Assembly (NCBI GenBank): GCA_024663395.1
Contig: JANFAH010000001.1
Span: forward strand, 2,728,001-2,792,000
Reading direction: 5' to 3'
From: Pisolithus tinctorius
Taxonomy: Eukaryota > Basidiomycota > Agaricomycetes > Boletales > Pisolithaceae
Length of the DNA stretch: 64,000 bases
The notes beneath the pieces are model-generated. The model worked only from the letters and a program-made list of their open reading frames with translations. It searched no databases and had not been told where the DNA came from. Position numbers and translations under genes: made by a program. This document shows, piece after piece, positions 10,291 through 22,592 of this stretch (positions within the stretch are counted from its first letter, which is position 1; each line of letters starts with the position of its first letter).

Positions 10291-13200
10291 ATGGCACGTC
10301 GCGAGGCAAAACATCAAGGTCCGTTGCCAACTCCGCCCCCTAGCCATCCTCGAGCCTCTAGTCATGTCAAGGTTCGTTTTATAACTCTGTTTGTAATTAC
10401 TAATCAGCACAAGACGTTTGTTTTAATAGGATGCATCAGACACGACTGCTTTTCCCATCGAGGATACCACCGTGGAAGAACCCACACCCCCAGTGTCACC
10501 AACGAAGCGCTTTCTCTCTTCATCTGCAGGTGCATTGGTGGGGTTTTTCAACAAGATAACGTGTGGTGCACTCAGGGAAAATGTATGTTGTTAATCGTCG
10601 TTAATCATCGTCTCTGGCATTAGGCTTACACCTGATTTTGTGTGCACCAGACAGGAAGAAAAAGGGGCCAAGAGGAAGATGAGAAAGACGGTGAAGACAA
10701 CCACAACCACAACCACAACAAATCTGAAGATGTATCTACATTACGTCCCAATTTGTTTCGGGTCAGAAAACGCAGAAGAGAGGTGGACCTAGAATGGGAG
10801 CAACTGGGTTGTGACAGTAACGAGGCCACGGATGACATGCAGGGTCCTGGCACTGATGACCGAGCTGATGGGGAGGGAGAGAGAGATGACAACGACAATG
10901 ACAGAGAAGTCTTTTGCAGAGCCGTCTCCAGTGAGGGCGGGGAAGACAGGGAGGAGACTTTTTCTAACGTCAGCATTCGTACCACTGACAACCAGGCTAC
11001 TGAGGAGTTCGGTCCCGCTGTTGGTGACAGCGCTAGAGTTGAACCCGGTGAAGGCGAGGAACGAGAGGATGAAGGAGATCTGATTGTTATGAAGGGGAAA
11101 AATAAGGTACGCACTGAGTTTGGCGTTTCTGGCATTTCTGGACGTGAATTGCCTCCTAGGCTGTTGACGTCCACACGGGACCCTCTAAATCCACGCTCGC
11201 AAGAGCCGTCAAGGACTTAAACTCGTGCTTGGACTCGGACTCAGACTCAGACTCAGACACCACTGAGGAAGGCAATGGTGGTATGAGTGACGACGATATG
11301 CTTGGAAACACATTTCAGTTAATGGATGTTGAGGTAAGCTTAGATCTTTGGCGCAAATTGATATCCTATACTAAATTCTTTTCATAGACATCAAGCATGC
11401 CAGAACAGGGTGGGAAGCACCATCAGGCAGGAGATCTGATTGCTGTGAAGGGGAAAAATAAGGTATGTACCGAGTTTGGCGTTTCTGGCATTTCTGGATG
11501 TGAATCACCTCCTAGGCTGTTGACGTCCACACAGGACCCTCTAAATCTGCGCTCACAAGAGCCATCAAGGACTCAAACTCGGGCTCGGGCTCGGACTCAG
11601 ACACCACTGAGGAAGGCAATGGTGGTATGAGTGACAACGATGTGCTTGGAAACACATTTCAGTTAATGGATGTTGAGGTAAGCTTAGATCTTTGGCACAA
11701 ATTGATATCCATACTAAATTCTTTTCATAGACATCAAGCATGCCAGAACAGGGTGGGAAGCACCATCAGGCAGGAGATCTGATTGCTGTGAAGGGGAAGA
11801 ATAAGGTATGTACCGAGTTTGGCATTTCTGGCATTTCTGGACGTGAATTGCCTCCTAGGCTGTTGACGTCCACGCGGGACCCTCTAAATCCGCGCTCGCA
11901 GGAGCCGTCAAGGACTCAAACTCGGGCTCGGGCTCAGACTCAGACTCAGACTCAGGCACCACCGAGGAAGGCGATGGTGGTATGAGTGACGATGATATGC
12001 TTGGAAATACCTTTCAGTTGATGGATGTCAAGGTAAGCTTATATCTTTGGGGCGAATCGATATCTCATACCAAATTTGGATTTTTCATAGACATCAAGCG
12101 TGCCAGAACAGGGTGGGGAGCACAATCAGGTAGGAGATTTGATTGCTGTGAAGGGGAAAAATAAGGTACGTACTGAAATTCAGTGTTTCTGGCATTTCTG
12201 GACATGGATTACTTCGTAGGTTGTTGGCGTCCACGCGGGACCCTCCAAATCCGCACGTGCAAGAGATGTCAACAATACAACGACGGTTTGCACTGGTCTA
12301 AGTCCACACACCGATAGCTAATGGGCCTTGTAGGTTGCCGCCGTTGGACCAAAACATGGTCGAGTTGAAGATGTCACTAGTGTGAAAGGGAAATCCAAGG
12401 TTTGTTTTCGCCTGTGGGTCGCTCGATCTGTGGCTTACAAGCCCTCATAGGCTCCAGGCCCTGATCCTCTTACTTTTTCTCAGCCTCTCGAGGGTGGTTT
12501 TTTTATGCCCTCTCTGTTGGTTCCTCAATCACCTCCTCGACTGTCTGGAGGATTTACTCCTGGTCGAAAGACAGGCTGTCAGGCAGAGTGTAATGACAAA
12601 ACCGGTCAGCATCCCCAGCCACAGGCAATGGTAGCTCGTTACCTTGTGTTCCAATTGCTGTCATTCTCACGTATCAATAAACTTAGAATGCCAGCCCCAC
12701 GAGGATATGCGAGTTACAAGACCTCCAGGACAGCATCGAAAGTAAGATTCGAGCAAACATTTGGCAGGAACTTGGGAAGATCGTTGAGTCTTCTGTCGCT
12801 GTTGCGTTAGAGAAGGCGCTTCCAGGTCTGACGAATCAATCCGCTGAGAATGGTGCCGGGACAAGCTCATCACAAACGAGTAAGTCTACCTCTAAGAAGA
12901 TAAAGAAACTCCCGAAACCCTGAGCACCAAGTTACAATGAATTCAAGGTAGATGAGCTAGGCACACATGTACCCCAGAGCTGCTGACAATTTCTGGCATT
13001 TAGAAATCTGTTCGGGAGCTTGGGCAAGAGCTTTTGGGCGTAGAAGACCGTGAAGATCTGCCACGGTCTGTTGGTCGGAGGGAGATCAGCGCATGGGATC
13101 CCAAGAGTGGGCCATGCTGCACAGTCGAGGATTTTCGCATAGACCTGGAAGGTTTGCCACGCTCTGAGTGGAACAAATCTGCTGCACTTGTCTTCACCCA

Positions 13201-13974
13201 AGAGTATCTGAAATGTCGCCAAGGTCACCGAGGAGAAAACTATACCCTCGAATACATCGTGAAGGCGTGGTTGACCCATGTAATGACATTAAGAACGCGG
13301 TACAAGGTCAAAGAGTTGGATGACGAGGATAGAACGGAACGTAAAGCTCGGAATCGATGGCGTCAAAGAAAGCACGAGGTAAGCTACTAACTACCTCTAC
13401 ATGTTTTCGCATATCTAAGACTGTTGAAGCTCTACAGCCGTCGTCTGCAGACCGCCTATGAATATGGGGAAATCAAAGATCGTGTAGTCACCATAGTGGA
13501 ATCGCTTGGCCAAGATGGCATGAGTTCTGATGAATCTGACCATGAAGGTCACCGGGGCGAGGCAACGTACTACATCCTGGAGAAGGACTGGCGCTCTAAA
13601 CAAGTCACTGCTTGGCTACGAATGCTGGATTCCCTCCACCTGCGCCTCCGATACAATGGTAAATGGCAGACAACAGCTGGTGCCTGGCCACACTTTAGGA
13701 CGGCTAGTTTGAATGACAGCAAGGGACCTCCAGTGAAAGGGCTACCTATTGATTTCTACTCTTGTAACTGGTATGGGGCTCAGAATGCATTCATGAGGGA
13801 GCAGCTGCAGGCAACAAACCAATCCGACACCCTTGCAATACCATCGCAGCATGCGAAGTAAGTACACTCGCTTGATTGTGTGGAGCACCTGACTGGACCT
13901 GTTGCCTCGACAGAATCGCAGAGAAATACAATCTTTCTGACCGTCGAGTTGTCCACGGATGCATGTTCTCTTAA
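10291..13974 (+). pseudogene. Many-exon unknown gene with repeated exon module; one in-frame stop
   Basis: Exons include 10291-10371, 10430-10582, 10651-11106, 11160-11333, 11388-11462, 11516-11677, 11731-11805 and further phase-0 exons to 12.4 kb. Then come a coiled-coil-like exon after a CTTAG acceptor near 12685 (LQDSIESKIRANIWQELGKI), exons from 13004 and 13431, and a last exon 13914-13974. The first third is acidic and Asn/His/Ser-rich. The C-terminal part (LGVEDREDLP, LGQDGMSSDESDHEG, PVKGLPIDFYSCNWY) matches an unnamed family I recall from Agaricomycetes. No enzyme motif is visible. A TGA at 12921-12923 interrupts KKIKKLPKP-stop-APSYNEFK where the family has Gly (GGA). So the gene is either dead, spliced around it (a GTAAGT donor lies at about 12880), or truncated. 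Confidence 0.55.
11062..12270 (+). repeat. 343-bp tandem two-exon module (three copies plus a decayed fourth)
   Basis: Each unit holds a 75-nt exon (25 residues: TSSMPEQGGKHHQAGDLIAV then KGKNK), an intron starting GTRYGTACYGAG, and a second exon of 54-58 codons. The second exon carries VDVHTGPSKS, an (Asp-Ser)n tract, TTEEGNGGMSDDD and LGNTFQLMDVE. An intron GTAAGCTTAKATCTTTG...TTTTCATAG follows. Exon starts at 11388 and 11731 are exactly 343 bp apart. All introns are phase 0, so copy number can change without a frameshift. The Asp-Ser tract differs in length between copies. Confidence 0.8.
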
Positions 13975-15099
13975 GGCAATGAACTGGTGTATGGTGGCAT
14001 AAACTTTCAACTCTTGCACTGCCGCCAATGCAGATGTAGACCATATTTCCATGATCCTGAAATACTAGTGTCGTCATAGCCTGTCCTTTCAGCCAACACA
14101 TTCAGCTAGTGCTGTGGAAACATTTTTTCTTTTTCTCTTAAATGAATTGTATTGTGCAAGAAATGTGTAGAACTGTGAACTAGAAGATAGCACCGTCTCC
14201 GACGGCAGGCACCTTGTTTACAGCTGTGCCATCATGATGATCCATGAAACAGACGAGATGCAACCCTGAGGTCTCCGACGCATGTGTTATTAAAAAGCGT
14301 CCAGCCATCGTGGGGCCACACAGCATCAAGAATGCTCGCATCGAGTCGAGGCAACATATATCGATTCGTCAGGCTCGAGAGATCAACATATCAATTCGAT
14401 TCCATGGCATTGAGCTTACAGTTACATGATTTTTCCATGATGTACGATGAAGAATGACAAAATTGAATTAGTTTAGTCCCTTTGAAAGGCACATTGTCAA
14501 AGGAGAATGCGTGGTATGTATCCATTTTCTTTCTTTTCGACCGGATTCTGCTTCTGAAGCCATCGTATCTAGGGAGAAACAAAAAGTCCGGGTAATCAAA
14601 GCAACTCGAAGATTCATGATGGTGTGCGGCAACCCATCAAACTCTGCTTTGAGTTCGATGACTTTTGTTCGATTTCGAGTTGTTTTTACTTTCAACTATG
14701 TTATTCTAGGATAAGAAATTCCAAACGACGACAAAGTGACATTGTACAAACACTCTGCCTCTTGGAGAAGGTGGTGAGGAAGCAACTCTATCGCAACGTC
14801 CACATCGAAGTTGAAGGCGAAGCAACGATCACTAGAACTTGGTCTCCTTAGCACGTGCTCGAAGCAGTGCGTTCGCACTCACTGAGTTCGAGAGCTCATG
14901 TTTTTTATCCGTAGAGTACAGGCTTGCGCTGCCAACCAGCTTCGGTGCCAGTATCGCCATCAAGAATGCGTGGTACCAAACTGGGCTCCACTCTGGGGTC
15001 ATCGGCACGATGGCACCTTGCCTAGCCTAAGTTCACCTGCACAAAGACACTCTTTCTCTGCAATGAACAAAGGTGAGCACGTGAGCATACTTTGTGCCG
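13975..15099. other. Spacer without recognised gene
   Basis: No convincing gene. The second copy of the 20-bp direct repeat (see 7316-7335) is at 14202-14221. Sequence from ~14.1 to 15.0 kb has many short open frames but no recognised protein. Confidence 0.4.
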
Positions 15100-15101
15100 C
15101 C

Positions 15102-15112
15102 GAGTATAAATA
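15102..15112 (+). promoter_or_regulatory. TATA box of the four-exon gene at 15152
   Basis: GAGTATAAATAGACC lies about 45-50 bp upstream of the ATG at 15152. A C/T-rich leader (CACCTCTCCATCTCTACTAC) sits between, as is typical for basidiomycete core promoters. Confidence 0.65.
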
Positions 15113-15151
15113 GACCCCACCCTCACCACACCTCTCCATCTCTACTACACA

Positions 15152-15891
15152 ATGTCTCCCATCACGTGCGGTATGGCTCGCAAGGGCATTAGGCGCTATG
15201 TGCCGTATAACCTGCGCTCTCGTGGTCCTAACCAAACTTTCTTAGACCTGTCGAGTCTGCCATCTACACCCAGAACTCCAGTTCATCTGCACAACGCCAC
15301 CGGTGCTCGTGCTGGTGTCCCCACCCCTCCTCTCCCCATTCATGCTGCAGAGGGCAACCCCCCTGAAAATGCCGTGAGGAATCAATAAGAAACCTCCAAG
15401 ATGTTTGCTGACCACTGACCACTGATTATAGAACGAGTTCATCTGTCCTGACGTTCGAAAGGCCATACAAGATGGCATACCGCCGGTGTGCTACATCTAT
15501 AGTTGCCTTTGTGCCTTTGTAGCTGAATCCCGTTGTAGGAGGTTGTTGGTTACAGGATCAAGCTTAGATTTGTTCGTGATTGCCTTGAACTGGCGAAAGC
15601 CGTGGACGAAGAGAAAAAGAATATGTGAGGATCACCACGCATCATCGTGATCCCCTACTGATGATACTGATAGGCTTCGGGCTCTGGAGGCTGGTGAGGT
15701 TATTTCGTGGGAGAGACTCGTATGTATTTTCTTTTCAGTTGTTGTGAATTATGGCCATGATCACGATGAAGGACATGTTTGGACAAGGCGCCCTCGGCTA
15801 TGTTGAGGCGTGCATGGAGATTGCGGCAGGTGTTATTGTTATGGCTGACAAGATACATAAGTGGGGATTTTCGACAGTTGACAAGGATTAG
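15152..15891 (+). pseudogene. Four-exon unknown family gene with one-base frameshift
   Basis: Exons are 15152-15373, 15432-15624, 15674-15719 and 15772-15891, with normal GT-AG introns. The protein has a Pro-rich start (GIRRYVPYNLRSRGPNQTF), then NEFICPDVRKAIQDGIPPV, SCLCAFVAESR, SSLDLF, CLELAKAVDEEKKN, LRALEAGEVISWERL and a last exon MFGQGALGYVEACMEIAAGV ending HKWGFSTVDKD. The family recurs in Agaricomycetes without a known function. Exon 2 is 193 nt. Reading SSLDLF and CLELAKAV as one protein needs 194, so a base is missing near 15575. The promoter, start and splice sites are otherwise intact. It could be a recent pseudogene or contain an assembly error. Confidence 0.6.
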
Positions 15892-16252
15892 CTACTCACC
15901 CGTTTTGGCAGCATGTAACCTGCTAATGGCACAGCGTCAACTCCCAATACTTGACCTGCAGAAGGGCCATGATTGCGATGATCCACAACTTGTTGGAACT
16001 CGTAATCTTACGGTCGACAAGATGCCGGGCATTTATACCGGAGTTTTCAAAACCTAAATACTGTCCTTACACAGAACTCATGAGCTCAAAGCACTAATAG
16101 TACTCTGTCCCGACGCTGTGAAAGTTAGTGCGAACAGCTCGAGGTGCGCACCTTGCAAGCATTCTTCTGGCTATACATAAGTAAGTATCTCTTGAGGACC
16201 AAACTAAAAGAAGTCTCCTTCCGGATCGTCCCGGATAATCTTCGGTAGATCT
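15892..16252. other. Spacer before CACTA-type transposase
   Basis: No gene is seen. CACTAATAGTAC occurs at ~16094, but a matching inverted end beyond 20.6 kb was not found, so no terminal repeat is claimed. Confidence 0.35.
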
Positions 16253-19200
16253 TTGTCTTTCTTCTTCTCAATGACCATGGGGGGTAGGACTCACCAGTGC
16301 CCACGGTTATGCACCTGCAATGTTGTAGGCTGTGGATCAAGCACAACCTGGTGTGAATCTCAATTGAAGTATGTTCGTGGCCGATTGATCCCAAAAGCGA
16401 TGTATGCACGCCACTGTAAACTCGACAAATCCGCCCGGTATCTCGAGAGTCCTGCTGCCGAACTTGAGAGGGATGCGGACCTCGCCATCGAGCATAGTCC
16501 CATGGAGAGTTCCAGTGATTCAAAGGATGAGGAACCAAATGGAAGGGATCAACAACCCACCTTCAACACTGACTTCGATGACCAGTGCGACCACGTCACA
16601 TCGCTGCACCTTAAGGATGAAACCATCGCTCTGGAAAATGCGTTGCACAACCTCATGCACCTCTGTTCTGTGGTCACTCAGCAGATCGTGTCTTTCTCAT
16701 ATGACCTGAATCTCATCTTCTCCGAGAGTGGGCCCATAGAACCTGGCGCCCTTTACCAACTCTATTCTTCTATCCCATCTGGCACAAACATGGGTCATCG
16801 ACGACTCTCCCCAACTGCATCTGAGAATGCAGCCATACTAGCTCACGAGAGTGGGCTGTATGGGGTCCTGGTCAGTCTACAACGTCTTGAGCAATTCCCC
16901 TCTCTGGAGGCTGCTCGCCTGCAGCTTTTGGTTATGGTAGAGGATGAGTTGCACAGGGTTGATGCCATACGGCAGGCTGCTTGGAATGGTTTTCTGAGGA
17001 GAGACCTTATTGCGAACTCAGGACAGATCCAAGGTGTGGGGCAGTGTGAGGGGGCCATACAGAGTGATGGTGATGAACAGAGCGAGGAAGTTGAGCAGAG
17101 CTCATACAGTTCGCCCAACAAGGAGTCCTATGTTTTTGTCAACACAGGTAAGCAAAATACCACCTTTCGCTATGTTTTCTGAGTATATTCGGAAGATGCC
17201 TATTTCCGAAGTATTGGAGTGTCCCACCCCACTGCTGTAGCGGGTAGTTTCTTGATTCTTTGCTTGAATCTCCTCTGTGGAATATCCCAAATGCAAAGCA
17301 GGTTTGTCTCCGACAGCCTGAGCTTTATGATGTCCCATGTCATCAATGACATACAAGCTCCTGAAGATAGAAGATCCTTGCTGAAATTCCCAAGAGACTA
17401 CCGCACTATCTTAAACAACTTTGATCTTGACCCTCACCTACAACTCTATGTTTGCTGTCCATCCTGCTATGCACTCTATGATGACGTTGACTTCCCCGAT
17501 TTCTGCACTTTCCATGATTTCCCTTCAAGCCATCCCTGTTCTGCAAAGTTGAAGTGAGAGAGGATGATATGTGGGAATCTGGTTGTCTGTCCGGTGCAGA
17601 AGTTTGCATACCAGGAGCTGAAAGGGTGGTTAGGAAGGATTCTATCTTATCCTGACCTGGAGTCAGTGCTGGAAGCTCCACTGTCCAACCTCTCAGATCC
17701 CGACTCCAACAACAGGCGATTCACTGACCTCTTCGATGCCAATTTCATCCGAAATATGCAGGGTTGTGACAGGAAGCCCTTTTTCCACAAAGATGATAAG
17801 CTTCGCCTGGTTTTTTCTTTGGCGGTTGATGGATTCAATCCTTTTGGTATGAAGGTTGCCAAAGGAACATCTTCTGTGACTGGAATCTATATGGCATGCT
17901 TGAACTTGCCCGCAGACATCTGATACAACACGGAGAATATGTATCTCTGTGGCGCCATTCCTGGCCCGAAAAAGCCATCTCTCGAGCAGATCAACAATTT
18001 CCTTCGCCCACTTGTAAACGAACTACTGGAGTTCTGGCAACCTGGTGTCTTCTTTTCGCATACGGCACACTATAGGCATGGAAGGGTTGTTTTGCTTGCC
18101 CTGATCCCTCTCGTATGTGACATTCTTGGTGCACGTCAAGTGGTGGGATTCCTCAGCCATGCGGCCATGTTGTTCTGCTCCTTCTGCTATTTACCTGCAG
18201 ATATGATCGAGAATCTCGACATGGAGTCTTGGCCGATATGCTCTGCCGAAAAACACTGCAAACATGCAGAGGAGTGGCTTTCAGCAACTTCAAGCGAGCA
18301 GCGAGAGCAAATTGCCAGGACTTGTGGTGTGCGATTCTCGGAGCTCCTTCGACTGCCCTACTGGGATCCTATTTGGTTCACAGTACTGGATTCCATGCAT
18401 GCATTCTTCCTTCGTGCTATTCAACAGCATGTTCGATACATATGGGGCCTGAGTCCCACAGCTCCAGCTGGTGATGGCACTAATTCCCCCACTGAGAAAC
18501 CACCTCTGAAGCTGACTGCCACAGAACTTTCGAAAGGCCTCAAGACTATACTTCAGAAACCTACAGGCGATGCATGCATAGAATCTCTCTCCAAAAAATG
18601 CTGTAGGTCTGTACTGTGGCATCTATGCCGCGAGTTTGACCTGAGGAGGGCTGGTACATCAGTGATGCTAACACGAGCACTATTAGATTGGGTGAGTCAC
18701 CATATTTCGCTACGTCTTCATAACCGATGGAAAGTACTTTATTAGCTTCAGGAGAGCCACGATAATCAACAAAAGGCAAGGTTGTTCTTGCAGTCACTTC
18801 AGGTGAGTTTACGGTATCAGACCCAGTTAGGCATTCTCATAACAGGGTTTCCCTGAAATCATAGGCAGCAGAGGATAATGCAGATGATAGTTTGCACACA
18901 ACAGGAAAGACTGTGCAACCACCCCGGACACAAGGTGACATGCCGACTGAAGCTGAGCTAGAACATGCACGATCTAGGCTGAAAACTGCCAAGACAATCA
19001 AGAGCATAGGGAATGGTGTGTGGGTTCCAACACTTCGAGCACTCTGTTGCGAGTTGGGCATATTAATACCCAACCTGAAGGGACATGGTAAACAGCTCAC
19101 CAAGATGGCACTAGTTGACCTAATTGGCAAATGGGTAAGAACCTTGTCTTCGGTGTTCGAGCATGTGTAATGGTATTACCTCAGCACATTGAACATGGTC

Positions 19201-20557
19201 TCACCGATGCACAAGGAAACCTGCCGGAGCATCCAGTTGAATACACCGCTGTGGACTATCACGAAATTCCTGTTGTACTTGGTTGGGCTGTTCTTGAAGA
19301 AGTATGGAGGGATCAAGAGCGGCTAGTTCTTCCCTCATCCATTTTCCCTGCTCCATCATCACTTGGCTTCGAAAAGAGAAAGCTTTCAGCTGACCAGTGG
19401 CGTTCAGTTGGTATGATTCACCTCGTTATTACATTGATTCGTATTTGGGGCCACTCGCAGGGAAGGCAACGGTGGATTCTCAACAATTACATGCATCTTG
19501 TCACTGCAATTTACATCGCTAACTTGCGGTCTACGTCGCAGGAACTAACAAGCCGTTATGTGTATCACTTTAAGAGCTACTTGTCGGGTGTTTTGGACTT
19601 GTATAAGGAAGCCAAGATACAACCTGTTCACCATGCTTGCCTCCATTTCGAGAGACTGCTGGTCGAACTGGGGCCAGTGCATTCATGGAGAACCTGGGCT
19701 TTCGAGTGTTTTAACTACACGCTTCAGAGGACCAAGACAAATATGCGCTTTGGTGAACACCTATCTCAGATTCCCATGTTTCATCACTGACCACATTATG
19801 CCCCTTGAATCCTTCAGTGAACTGGAGTTGACATTTGTCAATGATGTGTGCAGAGCAGCAAACTTGCAACTGCTGTTGAATAGCCCACGACTACCTGCAG
19901 AGATGAAGGACCTTCGCACCTCATTCCAACAGGCATTTAAGTCCAAACTTTGTGGAACTAGGCTGAATGATGCTCATGCCTCTGGAACTTCTGCGGAATT
20001 GAAGATCGTTCTTACAAACCAGCGAATGGAAGGTCGTCTGGCTCGTGTACATAAGACTTTCCTACCACTGGCAATGGAATACACGCACACCCAATCAGAA
20101 GAAGGTAAATTTATGTGAACTTCAGAAATCAAGACTGATGCCATTGATAGTGATATGCTGGTGTGACACAGTGCAGCTGGGAGGAGTAATATTCCAGCCT
20201 GCAGCTCAGTCACAGTGGAACTCGCATGCCATGGTTCAACTCCCCGGGCCGCACAGAAACATGGAGGTTGCTGCTCAGATACTCGCACTGTTTGTTTTGA
20301 AGGGCGAAGAGGACATAGCCTTTGCGGTTATCTCGTGCTACGCACCTTTGAGTGACACAGATGCAAAACAAGACCCTTACCGCCAGTTCGGCATCCTTGC
20401 TGGGTGCTTGTACTACAACGAAGTCGAAGCACCTGTTGTCACTCGTGCATCCAACATCCTTGCACCTTTTGCGAAGACCCCGTTCAAACTTGACTATATT
20501 GCAAAACCTGTCGTTCATGTACTACCGCTTTATAAGGCGAGCAGCCATCCCACATAA
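16253..20557 (+). pseudogene. Tnp2-type CACTA ('Plavaka'-like) transposase, broken
   Basis: Order of parts: an N-terminal Cys-rich segment (HQCPRLCTCNVVGCGSSTTW, then KYVRGRLIPKAMYARHC). A helical region follows up to an intron at ~17150. Next is the transposase core: KLRLVFSLAVDGFNPFGMKV, IYMACLNLPADI, MYLCGAIPGPKKPSLEQINN, LIPLVCDILGARQVVGFLSH and LLRLPYWDPIWFTVLDSMHAF. The C-terminal part (19131-20557) has KLSADQWRSVGMIHLVITLI, KPVVHVLPL and VHSWRTWAFECFNYTLQRTKTN. These blocks match basidiomycete Tnp2/Plavaka transposases, whose role is DDE-type cut-and-paste of CACTA elements. One frame runs from 17219 to 18745 but has TGA at 17555-17557 and 17921-17923; the second replaces Arg in PADI-R-Y. 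An exon junction near 19755-19805 fits only if one base was lost. Several GT-AG introns remain (e.g. 18690-18746). ATG 16271 is an alternative start. Confidence 0.75.
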
Positions 20558-21827
20558 ACTGAAGGCACAAACTGATGGTCTAACCAGGATATATATTCTC
20601 AAACCAACATTCCACATGATATTGAAGCCGAAGTACTGGAATGTACCAAGTAGACGGTAGGAGGGAATCCATATTCATGTGGTCACTGGGGTACATACAA
20701 TGAGAGATTTACTCTGCTGGCACACGTTTCGGTTTCGTGCCATACTGTGAGTCGAACACATATCCCATGGCTTTAGGATGAGTACGGATGTCATTGTGGT
20801 ATCTGTGTACAGTCTACGATGGAGATGGCAAGTCATTCCTGCAGCCCACACTCTGCCATTCGGATCATTTCACCCAAAGTGTCCAACATACGATTGTAAG
20901 CCTGCGCAAAGATCCACATTTCCTGTAGTCAGGAAGGCTTGAGCCTGACGCCTCAGAACAAATGGTAGTGGGTTACCTCTGACACAGTGCTTAAGACGAT
21001 CTTGTCTGTCATCAGATCAGTCAAGTAATTCTTCAGTGTTGGCGTTAGTGGCCTTGTAGAGGTAAGAGCTTGATTTAAATGTACAAGTGGAATAGGAGCA
21101 GCAGGCTGAGTAGGACTCAAGTGAATGGACGGATTTGTTAAATGCTGAGGACACTCTTGCTTCTGTCGAAAACCAGTTACTCAGCAGAGTTAATATATCT
21201 TGGCCCAACTTACCACGGTGAGCTGGCTTGTCGTCCGAGGTAAGAAATACACTTCTCCTTCGTCATCTGTGTTGCCAGAGATGCATACTGGCTGCTCTGC
21301 TTTCATGATGAACGAGCAGCACAACAAAACTACGAGGGAGGGGGGAGCTGACCTTGCATGGCTTAAAAATGTACTCGAGACCAAAGGAAGAACAAAGGGA
21401 TAGCCTTACACACATGTGATGGCAAAGTGGGGTTTCCTGTTTGAAAGGGGAATCGAAACGAGTGCGAAATCGCACTAATCACCATGCCAGCTCGAAATTT
21501 GTGAACAATTACTGCAGCCCTCAGACGAACCTGTGGCAGTAGCCTTATCTACGGACTGTAAGCAGCGGCGCGTCGACCCACGTAACCTGTCTGTCATGTG
21601 TTCTATTGCTTGGGTCTGAAAGTCGTTTTGTCCCCCAAGTTCTTGCCGGACCGAAATAGCCGGGTTGTCTGCTTCTGGGAACAATCGTTTCCTTTTGTTT
21701 TTATGACGATTTGCTTATGGCTATGATCGGTTTTGCGGCTACTACCAGAGCTCAGGTCGACGAGCGACCTCTGACATCCGAAGGAGAAGAAAGCAATGTG
21801 AACTCATGAGCAGAGCCCGAGTGCTTT
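20558..21827. other. Spacer without recognised gene
   Basis: No supported gene in about 1.27 kb downstream of the transposase. Short open frames on both strands show no recognisable family. Confidence 0.35.
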
Positions 21828-22592
21828 TTGTTTCTTTTCGTTTTCGTGACGGGCTACTTACGAATATATGGTTCTAGGGTATACAACGAGTCCGAATGCA
21901 AAGAACCAGTTGCCAATGAAGTGCAGCCATTCGACGAGATTGCGAAGACAAAGCTCGACTATGAAAGCTACTCGAAGCTGGCATCGAACGAAGCAACGGC
22001 TGGTCCCCGAAAGGTGGATCTCCTCGAGGCAGAAGGAGTGTCGAGAGTGATGGCACTGGAGGAGAAACTTAGCGAGGAGGCCCACAGCATCAAGGTGCTT
22101 TTTTCTGTTTTGATTCGAACACTAGCTACCATGGAGTACACCGTTTATAGCACTGATAAGGTAGTCAATGAAGATGGGCGACTCGAGGCCGTTCATCGAC
22201 TCTTAGCACCGAAACTCCATCCACCTGACTATGAGATAGAAGATCTGCCACTCAGTTCGAGCGAAGTTAGCATCTACGCCTGTTGGCATCGAAGACCTAT
22301 CTTTGAGGAAGGCTCGAGGATCTACAGACTTTAAGTGGCGAGTTTTACTATAATTCAAGCTTATACTGTGTCGAAATACGTCGTTTCTAGCATGGAGAAA
22401 GTAATCAACAAAGATGGGCAACTCGAAGTCGCACAGCGGCATTTAGCAGAAGAGCTTCGTCCACCGGATTCACTATCAGACAAGACACGAGATATCAAGG
22501 ACGTGCGTGTGCAGGGCATCGAAGCTACGAGAATGGGAGGGGTGGACGTAGCGAAACCCCCAGTGAGCGTATCCATAATCAGCTTTCTTTAA
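21828..22592 (+). CDS. Unknown coiled-coil family member, copy 1
   Basis: Open frames at 21828-22334 and 22335-22592 encode a helical protein with LDYESYSKLASNEATAGPRK and VMALEEKLSEEAHSIKVLFS. The motif DKVVNEDGRLEAVHRLLAPK is followed by a second partial copy of it (MEKVINKDGQLEVAQRHLAE). The same arrangement recurs at 24.48-25.14 kb. Exon borders are uncertain: the stop at 22332-22334 lies between the two internal repeats, and the second repeat may be a separate exon or a broken continuation. No named domain was recognised. It may be a pseudogene; intact stretches of about 80-170 codons argue for recent function. Confidence 0.4.

Noticed and set aside
16094..16105. CACTAATAGTAC as a CACTA terminal repeat
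   Set aside because: No matching inverted copy was found downstream of the transposase, and the site alone is too short to call.
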